From Stenocarpella maydis (taxonomy: Eukaryota; Ascomycota; Sordariomycetes; Diaporthales; Diaporthaceae): a stretch of DNA of 64,000 nt. The stretch lies in NCBI GenBank assembly GCA_002270565.1, contig NQMI01000034.1:300192-364191 (forward strand). The letters are read 5' to 3'. How positions within the stretch are numbered: the first letter of the stretch is position 1; every line of letters starts with the position of its first letter. The notes beneath the pieces were generated by a model. That model saw only the letters and a program-made list of their open reading frames with translations, had not been told where the DNA came from and did no database searches. The position numbers and the translations under genes are program-made. This document shows, one piece after another, positions 19,844 to 29,645 of the stretch.

Positions 19844-20413
19844 TTACTCATCGTACTCGCCGTAGTTCTTGGTCCAGGGGATAGCGCATCGCTTCACAGT
19901 GGTGCCGTTCTCATCGACAGAGCCGACGCAGGCGCGCTCATCAATATCCCGCTTCTCGTCGTACTCGCCATAGTTCTTGGTCCAGGGGATGGCGCATCGC
20001 TTCACAGGTGCGCCGTTCTCGTCGACAGAGCCGACGCAAGCACGCTCGTTGAGGACCTCGCGCTTCTCGTCGTACTCGCCGTAGTTCTTGGTCCAGGGGA
20101 TGGCGCATCGTCGCAGCAAAGTGCCATCTTCCTCAACGGAGTCGAAGCAGGCGCGCTTCTCATCATATTCGCCATAGTTTTTGGTCCAGGGGATGGCGCA
20201 TCGCTTCACCTTGTTTCCATCCTCGTCAACAGAGCCGACGCAAGCACGCTCGTCGAGGACCTCGCGCTTCTCGTACTCGCCGTAGTTCTTGGTCCAGGGG
20301 ATAGGGCAACGCCTGACGATGGTGCCATCTTCCTTGGTGGAGCTGGTACAACCGGGAGCTGCCAGCACGGCGGCTGAAGCAGAAAGGACGGTTGCAAGAA
20401 TGCTCAGCTTCAT
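19844..20413 (-). CDS. Repeat-containing secreted RiPP precursor (dikaritin-like)
   Basis: An unspliced frame of 189 aa. A signal peptide is clear (MKLSILATVLSASAAVLA, cleavage near residue 18-20). Five repeats of C-(A/P)-IPWTKNYGEY follow, at residues 36-47, 72-83, 103-114, 140-151 and 176-187. Each is preceded by KR or RR, and the first four are followed by (D)EKR, so a Kex2-like protease would release peptides of the form CAIPWTKNYGEYDE. Spacers of the form ACVGSVDENG are also conserved and carry a second cysteine. Signal peptide, identical cores and dibasic cuts, plus flanking UstYa genes, match ustiloxin/phomopsin-type precursors. The core holds one Trp and two Tyr suited to oxidative crosslinking. 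The last copy ends GEYDE-stop without KR. I do not recognise the core from any known product. An alternative is a repeat hormone or pheromone precursor, but no WC...CW pheromone core is present. Confidence 0.87.
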   Translation of the reverse strand: MKLSILATVLSASAAVLAAPGCTSSTKEDGTIVRRCPIPWTKNYGEYEKREVLDERACVGSVDEDGNKVKRCAIPWTKNYGEYDEKRACFDSVEEDGTLLRRCAIPWTKNYGEYDEKREVLNERACVGSVDENGAPVKRCAIPWTKNYGEYDEKRDIDERACVGSVDENGTTVKRCAIPWTKNYGEYDE

Positions 20414-21752
20414 TCTGAAGTTTAGGGGGCTTCTGATGTATGAATTTAGGGAAAATCGAAGGACTCAAGTGCTTGGAATGACTAGAACAGAGTGCGAATG
20501 CTGGACAAATGGAACTCATTGATGGTAGCAGAGGCGATCCTTTTGTATTCGGACGTGGGAGAAAGTCATCGCGCTGTACCGAACCTTTTGCAGTGCTCAT
20601 TCCTGCTGCGCCCTCATCCTGGCAACATTACTCCGTAACGCGCAAGTGCAAAGCATCACGGCAAATACCCAACCTCCAACGGTCGTAGTCCCATTTGGTT
20701 GTTCTTCGCACTATCTACATACTAGTACACCGTGGATTCAACCCCACACCAGTTTACAAGCATATGGTAGAGTTTTTTCTAGAGAACACAAACCCGTTTA
20801 TTGCACCTCAAAGAGTTCCGCCTCATGCATTTACTCATAACACATTGCATTCAATATATCGGATGCGATTGTGCGGTAGACTGGGAGACCTACACAAAGG
20901 ACGTTGTAATAAGATATGCCTCTTTATCTGGACCCACTGGGTCACACTCAGCAACCTACATACTTGTCTCCATAAGCTTATTGATCTGGACCCACTGGGT
21001 CACACTCAACAACCTACACTACATACTTGTCTCCATAAGCTTAACCGTTGGCTTGTCTTGGCGGAGGATTTGTGGGGTGATTCAGCTGAGTCCGGAGGAG
21101 CAACACACCCATGCTCTTACACAGTGCCTAACCATGTACTTTTGCTGACAACGCAGTAGCCCCGTTCCAGGCCCACTCGGAACATTGAATACACACTACA
21201 AGGGTGGATCCTAGCCTCAGCCTTACCCTCCGCCTCCTCCAAAGCCATCTCCGGCGCTCTTCGATTTTGAAACTCCCGTGGGCGCTGTAGGTAGGTACTC
21301 CGCCCAAAGCACCGCTCGTATTAAGGTCCACCCTGGCATTCTTGCCAGATCCCAGCTTCATGGAGCGCCCGCGCTAGCTGATCGAAGGATCAAACTTGAA
21401 AAATGGCGCAGCGAGCGGGGAGCGATATTCCTTTCACAACTGGAGTTTGGCGCGGCTGCCCTGCCCCGGAGGTGTATGAGGGCGGTATGCATCTATCACA
21501 AATCAGATTTCCGGCTGCCAGAACTCCTTTGTGTGGTCGGCGTATGGTCCTCGTACTGGAATTCGGGCATCCTGCTTGACGTTTGACTGAACGAACCAAG
21601 GTGGCCTGTCTTCCAAAAGCGGTGCTCAAGTGACCCTCAGAGGGAAGCAACATTCTGTGATCGAAGTCCATCCGCATCACTCTCAAAGTTTTCCCAGGTC
21701 GTTGCAGCACTGATCTTTTCTGTCATTCTTACCCCTGTCAAACAAGACTATC
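20414..21752. promoter_or_regulatory. Divergent intergenic region upstream of precursor and UstYa-family gene
   Basis: This 1.3-kb interval must hold the promoters of the minus-strand precursor and of the plus-strand gene at 21753. It includes two 58-bp tandem copies near 20926-21042. Open frames here have no protein character. Confidence 0.45.
20926..21042. repeat. Two tandem copies of a 58-bp segment
   Basis: ATCTGGACCCACTGGGTCA...CTTGTCTCCATAAGCTTA occurs twice, at about 20926 and 20984. The second copy has a small TACAC insertion. It lies 510-630 bp upstream of the precursor start codon. Confidence 0.85.
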
Positions 21753-22809
21753 ATGGCGCCGAATCATCACTACAGCCAACTGGTGCTCAACACCGTTGAC
21801 GACGAAGTTGAGGACAGCTTTGAACCCACAGAGAAACTGGACGGCCCCATCCAGGTACACACTTGTCACAGATGTAAAAGAAACATTTGGCCTTGGGCAG
21901 CAGCGTTCACTTTCCTCTGTCTTGTATCACTACTTGTCCTCACTGCCATCACTCGATCGCCGAGTGAGTCTGAATGCTTGGAAAAGCTCTCAGTTTGGTG
22001 TAAGTACCTTGTACTGTGGTCAATACGTCCTGCATGCTGAGTGTACCATAGCTCCCGCTTTTGAAGCGGTGGAGTACGTCGATGTCCAATTCCAAAACAG
22101 CTTCTTTGAAGAATCAAGATACAGAGGCCGACCGACGCCAGAGTTAGAGAGGGCGTGGTTTGATCTTTGGAACTGTGAGTATGATGCATCTGCACCGTCC
22201 GAGGCAAGGCTTTGGCTGCGAACATGACTTCTGACTCCGGCAGTCGGCCCTGTGAACATCCCGGTGGACAAGCTCGGCGCCTTGAACAAGTCGGAAGACG
22301 ACGACTGGCAGCGAACGAAGCCTGAGGCGGGAGGAGGTGTGATTGGGTCACTGGAAGGTAATTAGAAGAGTCTCTGCAGAAAGGAAAAGTGATCGTCTGT
22401 AGTCAAGACTGTTGACATGTGGAAGTTTTCCACCAAATACATTGTCTAGATCTCATTCGTCAGTACACGTACAGGGACGAATACGACTACAGCAAGCTGC
22501 CGAGCTTTGACGGTTCACCGCGGCTCGTGCGAGAGGTAAGTTAAGCAACCAGATCAGGGTGGGTGTGGGTTAGGCCCTGGAACTAGCTGACAGTCGCAGC
22601 ATGTCGACCACTGCATTAATAGTCTGCGGATTTATTTGCAATGTGCGTCAGATGTGACTCCATACCTCATAAAGCGGGACACACAAAAGCCTTTGGGCAT
22701 CGACCCGGACTTCAACACGCAGCATAAATGTCGCAATTTCGATGCAATACACGCGTGGGCAAAAGGGCACGAGCTCGACACGGATGATTACCAGAACCAT
22801 TTACGGTGA
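21753..22809 (+). CDS. UstYa/DUF3328-family putative oxidative cyclase
   Basis: Five exons, 21753-21999, 22052-22174, 22244-22357, 22426-22535 and 22600-22809, give about 267 aa. This is the most canonical member in the window. It has an acidic head, a transmembrane helix at about 46-68, then SPAFEAVEYVDVQFQNSF, RYRGRPTPELERAW, and DDDWQRTKPEAGGGVIGSLE. HQIHC (164-168) is followed by TYRDEYDYSKLPSF, HVDHC (199-203), and HKCRNFDAIHAWA. Every splice junction keeps phase and rebuilds a conserved block; the acceptor at 22423-22425 is AAG. Both HxxHC motifs are intact. It is divergent from the precursor gene across a 1.3-kb shared region, and is a strong candidate for the core-crosslinking enzyme. 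Confidence 0.92.
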
Positions 22810-23218
22810 AGTTGGCTTTGATATCAGATATTCGTCAGCATTTAGTGGGCGTTACACATCTTACATGATAGTGGCGAGGATACAAATAAATGGCGTAACA
22901 GGCAATAGCTCAGTAGATAGACAAGCCTTGAAAACCAAATCTGACCTTGCTTGCGCATCTAGACTCGTTGTAAACTTGGAAACCCCAGATTTTCCAATCA
23001 ACCTCGGAAGCCCTGCCACCTGGATAATCTTATGTCCTCACGACGTTTGGACTAAGCACAGCCAGGTAGAATTAGTCTCCTGCCAGGGAGGAGCATGAGG
23101 TTTCCTGAAACCTTGGCGCTGCATTGAGGTACTCTCAGGACATTTGCAACAACTTCACGAAATTATCATGACAATAGATTATAGATTCTTATTCCCATGC
23201 GTCTGTTTTACCACTATC
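22810..23218. other. Intergenic, no gene seen
   Basis: About 400 bp between the convergent UstYa-family and acyltransferase genes, taken to be 3' UTRs. Confidence 0.5.
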
Positions 23219-24820
23219 CTATCCACGTTCAGAATTTTGTGATAAAAATCGCTGCGCAGCCATCGCAATGCTAGTTGATGGAAGATCAATCAGGCGCCAA
23301 AATACATCTGCAACCCATATAACCACAGTGACCAACACAACATAGGCTGCGGCAAACCCTACAACGTATCTCCAAACCTCTTGGGTTCCAGAAATTCTCC
23401 AGAAGAAGGGGAACACTGCGTAGCCAACAGTGTGAACCAGCGGGCCATGAACAATATAGAGGCTAAAGCTTATTTTCCCCAGATACTGCAGAAATGCAGA
23501 GTTGAGCACCTTGTTCGCAAGGCTTTTTTCCACTTCCACATGAGTGACTAGCACGATGAGAAGCATGCCTCCTATATTTGGAAGAAACCGAAACGGCGCC
23601 GGGTCAGAAGACGGAATGAGCCGAGAAAGAAGCTGATATCCAGGAGTGTCTGCCATGCAAAAGTCCGGAGAGGACAGCAAGTGCAGGCTCCCAAGGAAGG
23701 CGACCAATCTTGTGGCTGCGAATACAACACGATGACTTGGGCGTCGGTGTATGGCCTGCAGGGCTCCAGAAGATTGAGCCCTGCAGGCTATTGAAGTATC
23801 CGCTGCCAGGAGGCCTGCAAAGAAGAGAGCGACATCCCACCGGTCAAGCAAGTAGACATAAATAATAATGGTTGCCATGAGGAGCTTCCTGACGACTGGC
23901 CTCAAGGAGAGATATGCCGGCAAGACGAGGAAGACCGAGAGCGAACATCTGAATTCGGCTGGAATCGTCCAGAGGTGGACATCGTAGGGATTGTTGAAAT
24001 CTCCCCACCAAAAGACTCGGCACATTTTCCACGTCTGGCGGAGCCAATCCAGTACCTGAGCACCAAGTGATCCCATCCTTTGATGGTGCGTTTCCTGAAT
24101 GACCGGAATCCAATGCGAATGAAGTGCGACTTGGCGTCCTGGCTCATACGCACCCAGGTGGATTGCGACCATGGTCGCCATGGTCGCAACTATTGGGGGG
24201 AGATAAATACGGATAGGTCGACGAAGCAGTCTTGCGGCGGTGGTCGCTGCCGCTCTGGAGGACGTCGATTCCGAGGATGAATTTGCCTCAAGAATCGGTT
24301 TGTAAGACAGCACGTATCCAGACACGACGAAGAATACAGAAATTGGCCACGTGCCACTGTAAATAAGTCGTAGAATTGGTAACTGGTGAAACCAATTTGT
24401 TGCTGTTCCTAGATCTTCAGGCCGTCCACACGACTGCATTGAATTGTAGGATAACCCGTAGCCGTAGAAGACGAAAGATTGAAACGCGTAGAGAATGTGA
24501 TAATTCATGACCGAATACGCCGCAAGGCCTCGAAGTCCGTCCAGCGATGATGTTGAAGAAGGCCTCCGTGCTGACGCAGATTGATGTCCGTTTCCATCCG
24601 GCAACAAGAAACTTGGTAGTAAGATGGAAAGCGACTTTCGAAATGTGTTTAACATATCGAGAGGAGAGCGCTTCCCATCGCCCGGAGGGTTTCCCTTTTC
24701 CTCGTCTTCTTCCGACCGCGACTCCGATGTCATCAGAAGCTCTAACTCATCTCTGACACGGTTCTTCCAGAACAGACGGAGAGACCCATGCGGAGCTGCC
24801 CACTTAAGAGCGTCGAACAT
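23219..24820 (-). CDS. Membrane acyltransferase, acyltransferase-3 family (NodX/OafB type)
   Basis: The frame gives 533 aa from the first ATG (24820). It stays open to 24997 with no other ATG and is bounded upstream by TAA, so either the start is 24820 or a short upstream exon is missing. The family opening is clear: SLDGLRGLAAYSVMNYHIL, with the conserved Asp-Gly-Leu-Arg-Gly and His. About ten hydrophobic helices follow, including SVFFVVSGYVLSYK and a C-terminal ISFSLYIVHGPLVHT. Such enzymes move acyl groups onto hydroxyls of sugars, terpenoids or peptides at membranes. Its place between UstYa-family genes suggests a tailoring role, for example O-acylation of the peptide, but this is inference. 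Confidence 0.85.
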   Translation of the reverse strand: MFDALKWAAPHGSLRLFWKNRVRDELELLMTSESRSEEDEEKGNPPGDGKRSPLDMLNTFRKSLSILLPSFLLPDGNGHQSASARRPSSTSSLDGLRGLAAYSVMNYHILYAFQSFVFYGYGLSYNSMQSCGRPEDLGTATNWFHQLPILRLIYSGTWPISVFFVVSGYVLSYKPILEANSSSESTSSRAAATTAARLLRRPIRIYLPPIVATMATMVAIHLGAYEPGRQVALHSHWIPVIQETHHQRMGSLGAQVLDWLRQTWKMCRVFWWGDFNNPYDVHLWTIPAEFRCSLSVFLVLPAYLSLRPVVRKLLMATIIIYVYLLDRWDVALFFAGLLAADTSIACRAQSSGALQAIHRRPSHRVVFAATRLVAFLGSLHLLSSPDFCMADTPGYQLLSRLIPSSDPAPFRFLPNIGGMLLIVLVTHVEVEKSLANKVLNSAFLQYLGKISFSLYIVHGPLVHTVGYAVFPFFWRISGTQEVWRYVVGFAAAYVVLVTVVIWVADVFWRLIDLPSTSIAMAAQRFLSQNSERG

Positions 24821-25700
24821 GGCTGCAAACGCTTGGATTGTCCGTTTTGATTTCAATTGACTCCTTGCCGTAGTAGTATTTCTGAAGACTGTCCTTGCGT
24901 ACAAGTCAGTCCTGAGTAAGGCAATGGCAAAATCTGGGAGTGGCACAATGCACGAGGGCGGATCGATGGCGCTGCCGGCCTCTGAGCTCAAACCCAACGT
25001 TTAAGGGATGGGAGGAGGTGAGAGAAGGAGCCACTGCTGTCAACTGGTCTCTGGTCTTGGTTGTCCGCCTGACTGTAAACAGGTAGCTGCGCGACGAGGA
25101 CCAAAACTCCAGTGATTGTCACGGTTCGGTGGAATGTCTGTCCACGTGCCTCGTTTTGGCGGGTCTTTTTTTTTGGGGGGGGGGAGGGTTCTTTCAAGAA
25201 CCAGGAATAGCCATGGAGATCGCTAGTCGTAAATCCTTCAGATACTACCGTGTAAACTGGGGTGCAAAGGAGCTGTATATCGCAGGATGGACACCAGTGA
25301 TGGTGTCCTTCCTTGAACCCGGCGGTGAGGGCCCTGACCAACTGCTTGACCCTTGCATCTAGTGGAGCTGACTTGACCCCACTAGCAGGCGCAACATTGG
25401 AGTGTAAGCGCCAAATTCTTACATATTCTTAACAGCTATTATTACTAGTAGTGAGTTATCGAGTTACCAGGTACATTGGTTGAGGCAGGGCACATGGTAA
25501 GTGACGGGTCAAGGGAAGCCTTGGTACTCGTACCAGAGCCCCCAGAGACCTAGGCAGACCGGAACACGTCAGCTCAAAAACATAGGAGCATTGCTGCGAG
25601 GAATCCTCGAATCTTAACCTCTGCTTAGAAGGCTAATTCACCAGGGACCGACCATAGCCACCCTTCCCCTTCGAGAGTATTCCCCTCTCTACTCTTCAAC
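24821..25700. other. Intergenic between acyltransferase and UstYa-family gene
   Basis: It contains the ATG-less extension of the acyltransferase frame (to 24997) and a T-run followed by a G-run at about 25168-25188. Divergent promoters are expected here. No further gene is supported. Confidence 0.45.
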
Positions 25701-26731
25701 ATGTTCAAGATTTTCCAACGCAATAAGGCCCCATCGTACACGTTGGTCAAGAGTCCCGAAGGGGACGAAGAAGACCCTGTTTCTTCTCAAGTCCCGCAAA
25801 AAGACCGTCCATGGGCCGCCGTGGGGATCCTGTTAGCAAGCGGCATCTTACTCTTCCTCTCAGTCTCGCGATACGCATATCTTAGGACAAGTTACCTCAC
25901 AGACACAATATGCACGCATGCGACATCGGCTCCAAGTGAGTCAATCAACCGGGCGCCTGTCGCCTATGGGAATCCTTGAAGCGTTAGCCGGTTGCCAGAC
26001 TGACAGTAAATGCTGTGGCATCAGGTCCTGCTTTGGAAGCTGTGAGCTTGTCCTGGACCACGTTCCGTGACGAGTTCGAGCCGGACATCTACAGTGGCTA
26101 TCCAAACGCAGCCTCAGAGAAAGCATGGGCTGATTTATGGGACTGTAAGTTTGCCTTCAGATAGCTCTTAGAGCCTGTGGACCTGACACGCAATACAGTC
26201 GGCGCCTTTGCTGTGCCTGTGAGCATGCTGCCTGGGCTCAACAAGTCATCATCCAACGGCGCGTTCCGGACAGTCAACGATGGCTCAAGTGTCGGCGGTC
26301 TTCTTGAAGGAGCACACCAGATCCATTGCTTGGTGGGTACACCATTTCTCTTTCTCCCACACTCCTGGCTCACTTATCGCCGATTGATGCTATTCAGTGG
26401 CTATAGGCAGACAGATGGAAATACTGACGGTTTTTGGCCCTCAAAATAGAATCTTGTTCGCCAATTTATCTATCGGGAGCACTGGGACTACAGCCAAATC
26501 CCGTCTTTCAGCGGTGGCGAAAAGACGCGACGGCATCATGTAGACCACTGCATCGAGACACTGAGAACTGTGTTTATGTGCCAAAGCGATGTTTCCCCCG
26601 TCTTTTTCGAGAAGGTCAAGATAGGCTCCAAGGACAGAATGGTACCAAGTAGCTTGCCTAAGAAGTGCCGCGTGTACTCGGGCCTGGTCAGTTGGGTCAG
26701 AGATCACTCTGTGTTTGATACAGTTGAATAA
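25701..26731 (+). CDS. UstYa/DUF3328-family putative oxidative cyclase
   Basis: Four exons, 25701-25935, 26025-26144, 26199-26332 and 26450-26731, give about 256 aa. A cytosolic head (MFKIFQRNKAPSYTLV) and acidic stretch precede a transmembrane helix at about 37-57. SPALEAVSLSWTTFRDEF and AWADLWD are the family block after the helix. The motifs are HQIHC (158-162), directly before the third intron, and HVDHC (193-197). The segment between them, VRQFIYREHWDYSQIPSF, is also standard. The tail after MCQSDVSP is divergent and lacks the usual C-x-N-F/Y block, reading KKCRVYSGLVSWV instead. It is upstream of, and codirectional with, the amidase gene, 212 bp away. Confidence 0.88.
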
Positions 26732-26943
26732 AACAGAGCACAAGTCACGGCTTATTGCATACTTGTGTTTGCAACAGTGGTGCAGACTACCCGCTAGATG
26801 CATGCTGAGCGGTCTCTAAACAAATCAAACACTAGCTCCAAATTCAGTCGCAAGAGACCAACGTTTTTGCTCACGCTTTTGTCAACGTGCCAATTCCCTT
26901 TCCCTTCATTCCTAAATCCGCGTCCGACAATCACCGCAGAGCC

Positions 26944-28866
26944 ATGGCAACTGCAGGTCTCAACGTCCTTTCCGCGACCGCTACAGATCTGCAGGACCTG
27001 TTGCAGGCAAAACAAGTCAGCAGCGTGCAGCTGGTGAAAGCATACCTGAGCCAGATTGCTCAGCACAATGCAGCGCTAAATGCATTCATTTGTTTGGCAC
27101 CTGAACAAAAGGTGATCGCGACAGCTGCCTTGCTGGACAAAGAGAGGCTCGAAGGCCGCGTGCGCGGGAAGCTGCATGGAATACCTATTGTGTTAAAGGT
27201 GCGAACCAGTTGCGAGCCCCAAATCCCGTTCCGAATGCCCACGATCTCATTCTGATTATCGGAAAGGATTGCTTTGTCAGCGCTGCTGATCTTGGAATGT
27301 CAACCACGGCTGGATCATGGGCTCTCGTCGGTGCCAAGAGCAACAGGAATTCCGCCATGGTGCAGAAGCTGGTCGATGCTGGCCTTATAATACTTGGGAA
27401 GACAAACATGACGGTAAGAAAATCGACAGCCTCTTGAGACATTTACGGCCATGCTAAGCCAAGCAGGAGTTTGCAGGCATGAAAATGACCATGATGATGC
27501 CAGGATGGTCGGCCTACGGTGGCCAGACTATCTCTCCTTATGCCGGCAAAATCGAGGACGGTGACACGATACTGGGCCACTCGGTAAGTCCTCACTGGGC
27601 ATGCACACTATTACTTTTCCTCACGCATTGCTAGGCACCTGGCGGGTCGTCAACTGGGTCTGCTGTAGCAGTCGCCGCAGGGTTCTCACCACTTGCGATA
27701 GGAGCAGAGACCATTGGCTCCATCATCACGCCTGCATCGAGGGCTGCCCTATATGCCCTGAAGCCAACAGTCGGAGTGCAAGATGTGACCGGGTCGTACT
27801 CATTGACAGACTTCTTTGACAGCCCCGGACCGATGGCAAAATGTGCCTCAGACGTTCAAGCCCTGCTGGAAGTTATGCTGCGCAGAGACTTCCTTCCCAC
27901 TGGGCTTTGGGACTGGAAAGATGTCTCTATAGGCTTTGCCGACCCACAAGTGTGGAAAATGGCCGGGGCAATGTGTCGGCAGCATGAAGGAACAGCGGAA
28001 GAAATGGTGAGTTTGGAATGGAATACGACAGGGCGGACCTTTTATTGACAAATATTTTGCAGGAATCGAAGTACATCTCATGCGTAGATAACTTAAAATC
28101 TACCGCCTGCCAGCTGCAGTACCCGATCTCCATCCCGGACATCTCCGTTCTCACGGTCGATGAAGAGGATGCCATCATGCCTATCGCCTGTAAGTGATTG
28201 CCCTGATGCTGACAGCTTTTGGACTGAAGCTGATAATGAGAAGTCTGGGAGTTCAAGAATATTTGCATTCCTAGATTCCTTGCAGCTTTTGACGAATGTC
28301 CAGTCCGGAACTTGGAAGACATCGTCCTATTCAACCGGCAAAACAAGGACAAAGCAATGCCTGAGCGTCGGTTTTAGCCTCCAATCCAGTCCTGTAATTC
28401 TTTGAATGTTAACATGACCCCAGCCTATACGGAACAGAACGACATCATCAAGGCGTTCGAGAATGTAGATACGGAAGAGAATGTTGCACGACTCAGAAGT
28501 GGTTTGCGCAAGAAAGCAAGATCTGTCCTTGAACCTGTCTTCCATGACAATGGGATCAACATCATCGCTGCCCCTGCTGATTCTTCGCTATGTATCCACG
28601 CAGCAGCCGCCGGTAAGCACAGAGGCACAAGCTAGACACGATGACCAATTCACCAGGCCAGAAAGACGCCTACGTACTGACGACACACTTTGTTAGGCTA
28701 TCCAATTGCAACAGTGCCCTTGGGACAGCTGACATACAACCAGCGCCCTTTCGGGCTGTGCATAATGGCTCGGGATGGCTACGAGGAGGCCCTGCTCCAG
28801 TTCATGCATCTCTACGAGTCGGCGGCCCCCCCTCGCCCGATTCCACAGGGGCTGGATTGCGCTTGA
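26944..28866 (+). CDS. Amidase-signature family hydrolase
   Basis: Eight exons: 26944-27198, 27267-27413, 27467-27583, 27635-28006, 28063-28189, 28244-28366, 28424-28612 and 28697-28866. They give about 499 aa, the normal size for fungal members. The Ser-cisSer-Lys triad is visible: Lys85 in GIPIVLKD, the serine pair in PGGSSTGSA (178-179), and the nucleophile Ser202 in GAETIGSI, followed by PASRAALYALKPTVG. The donor of intron 6 (GTCGGT) is unusual, but phase and alignment support it. The family hydrolyses amide bonds of small molecules or peptides. Being embedded among UstYa genes, it could trim or deamidate the peptide product. It has no obvious signal peptide, so it may act in the cytosol; it could also be an unrelated catabolic gene. 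Confidence 0.87.
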
Positions 28867-29645
28867 AGGATTAGGCGATAGAATATGTCGCTTAGGCGAC
28901 TTTCAGGAGGTTAGAAGTTGGCGCAGAACTGATGCGGTGAAACGTAAGAGTTGGGCGGAGGCAGTGGGACATGCCACCTCGAAAGCTCACGCTTTGCCAG
29001 CTGAGCTAGTAGGGCCTTTGATCTTATCTTGAGCCCATTTAGGAAGGTAGAAATACAATGCTGACTTACCGGACTCCAATTGTTTTGAGTACGAGACTAG
29101 GGTGATGACGTTGGTGACCTGGAGATCCTTCAGCAAAATTGAAGGAGGATCGCGAGCGGAGCTGAATGATCGCAAGATCACCGCTCTAACGTTGTGGATT
29201 TGGCCAAGACACGATATCAGCGGATTCGTAGTGTACAGTGTAAACAGTTACTGAATCATCTGGATACCTAGCCACGTAGTTGTTTTACTGGGGAAAGCTG
29301 CTCGATCGCCAGGTGGACATGATCAGCCCCTGAAGGCGACCGGGGCAGAATCCTTTGCGGGGGTGCATGAATGCCGAGGTGGACCTTTTATGATAGGTAT
29401 GTACCGGTTCGCACGGATTATTGCATCACCTGGAATCGAGCGATATTCGAGAATATTACGTAAAACGGGTTCTCGCAAAATACCTAGGCATCATAATTTC
29501 AAGACTTGGTGACTTCCGACTCAACCAAGTCTGGAAAAGCGACACACCTCTCGACACTGCTATGCCCTATTATTGTCAGCAGGCGGCAAAATTTATTTTC
29601 AAAATTTAGTCGACAGACAAACTCCTGTTGAGACTAACAGCCACA
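28867..29645. other. Intergenic, no gene seen
   Basis: About 780 bp. A fragment at about 28980-29030 (minus strand) resembles a tRNA D-arm (TAGCTCAGCTGG) but has no T-arm or closing stem. Nothing else is supported. Confidence 0.45.

Noticed and set aside
19715..20377. 221-codon open frame on the plus strand opposite the precursor
   Set aside because: It is antisense to a clear signal-peptide and repeat protein. Its repetitive hydrophobic content only mirrors the sense repeats.
19844..20413. Alpha-type mating pheromone precursor as identity of the repeat peptide
   Set aside because: Ascomycete alpha-pheromone repeats carry a short core with WC...CW ends. The repeat here is different, and UstYa genes flank it.
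28980..29030. tRNA D-arm-like fragment TAGCTCAGCTGG (minus strand)
   Set aside because: There is no T-arm, B box or closing acceptor stem.
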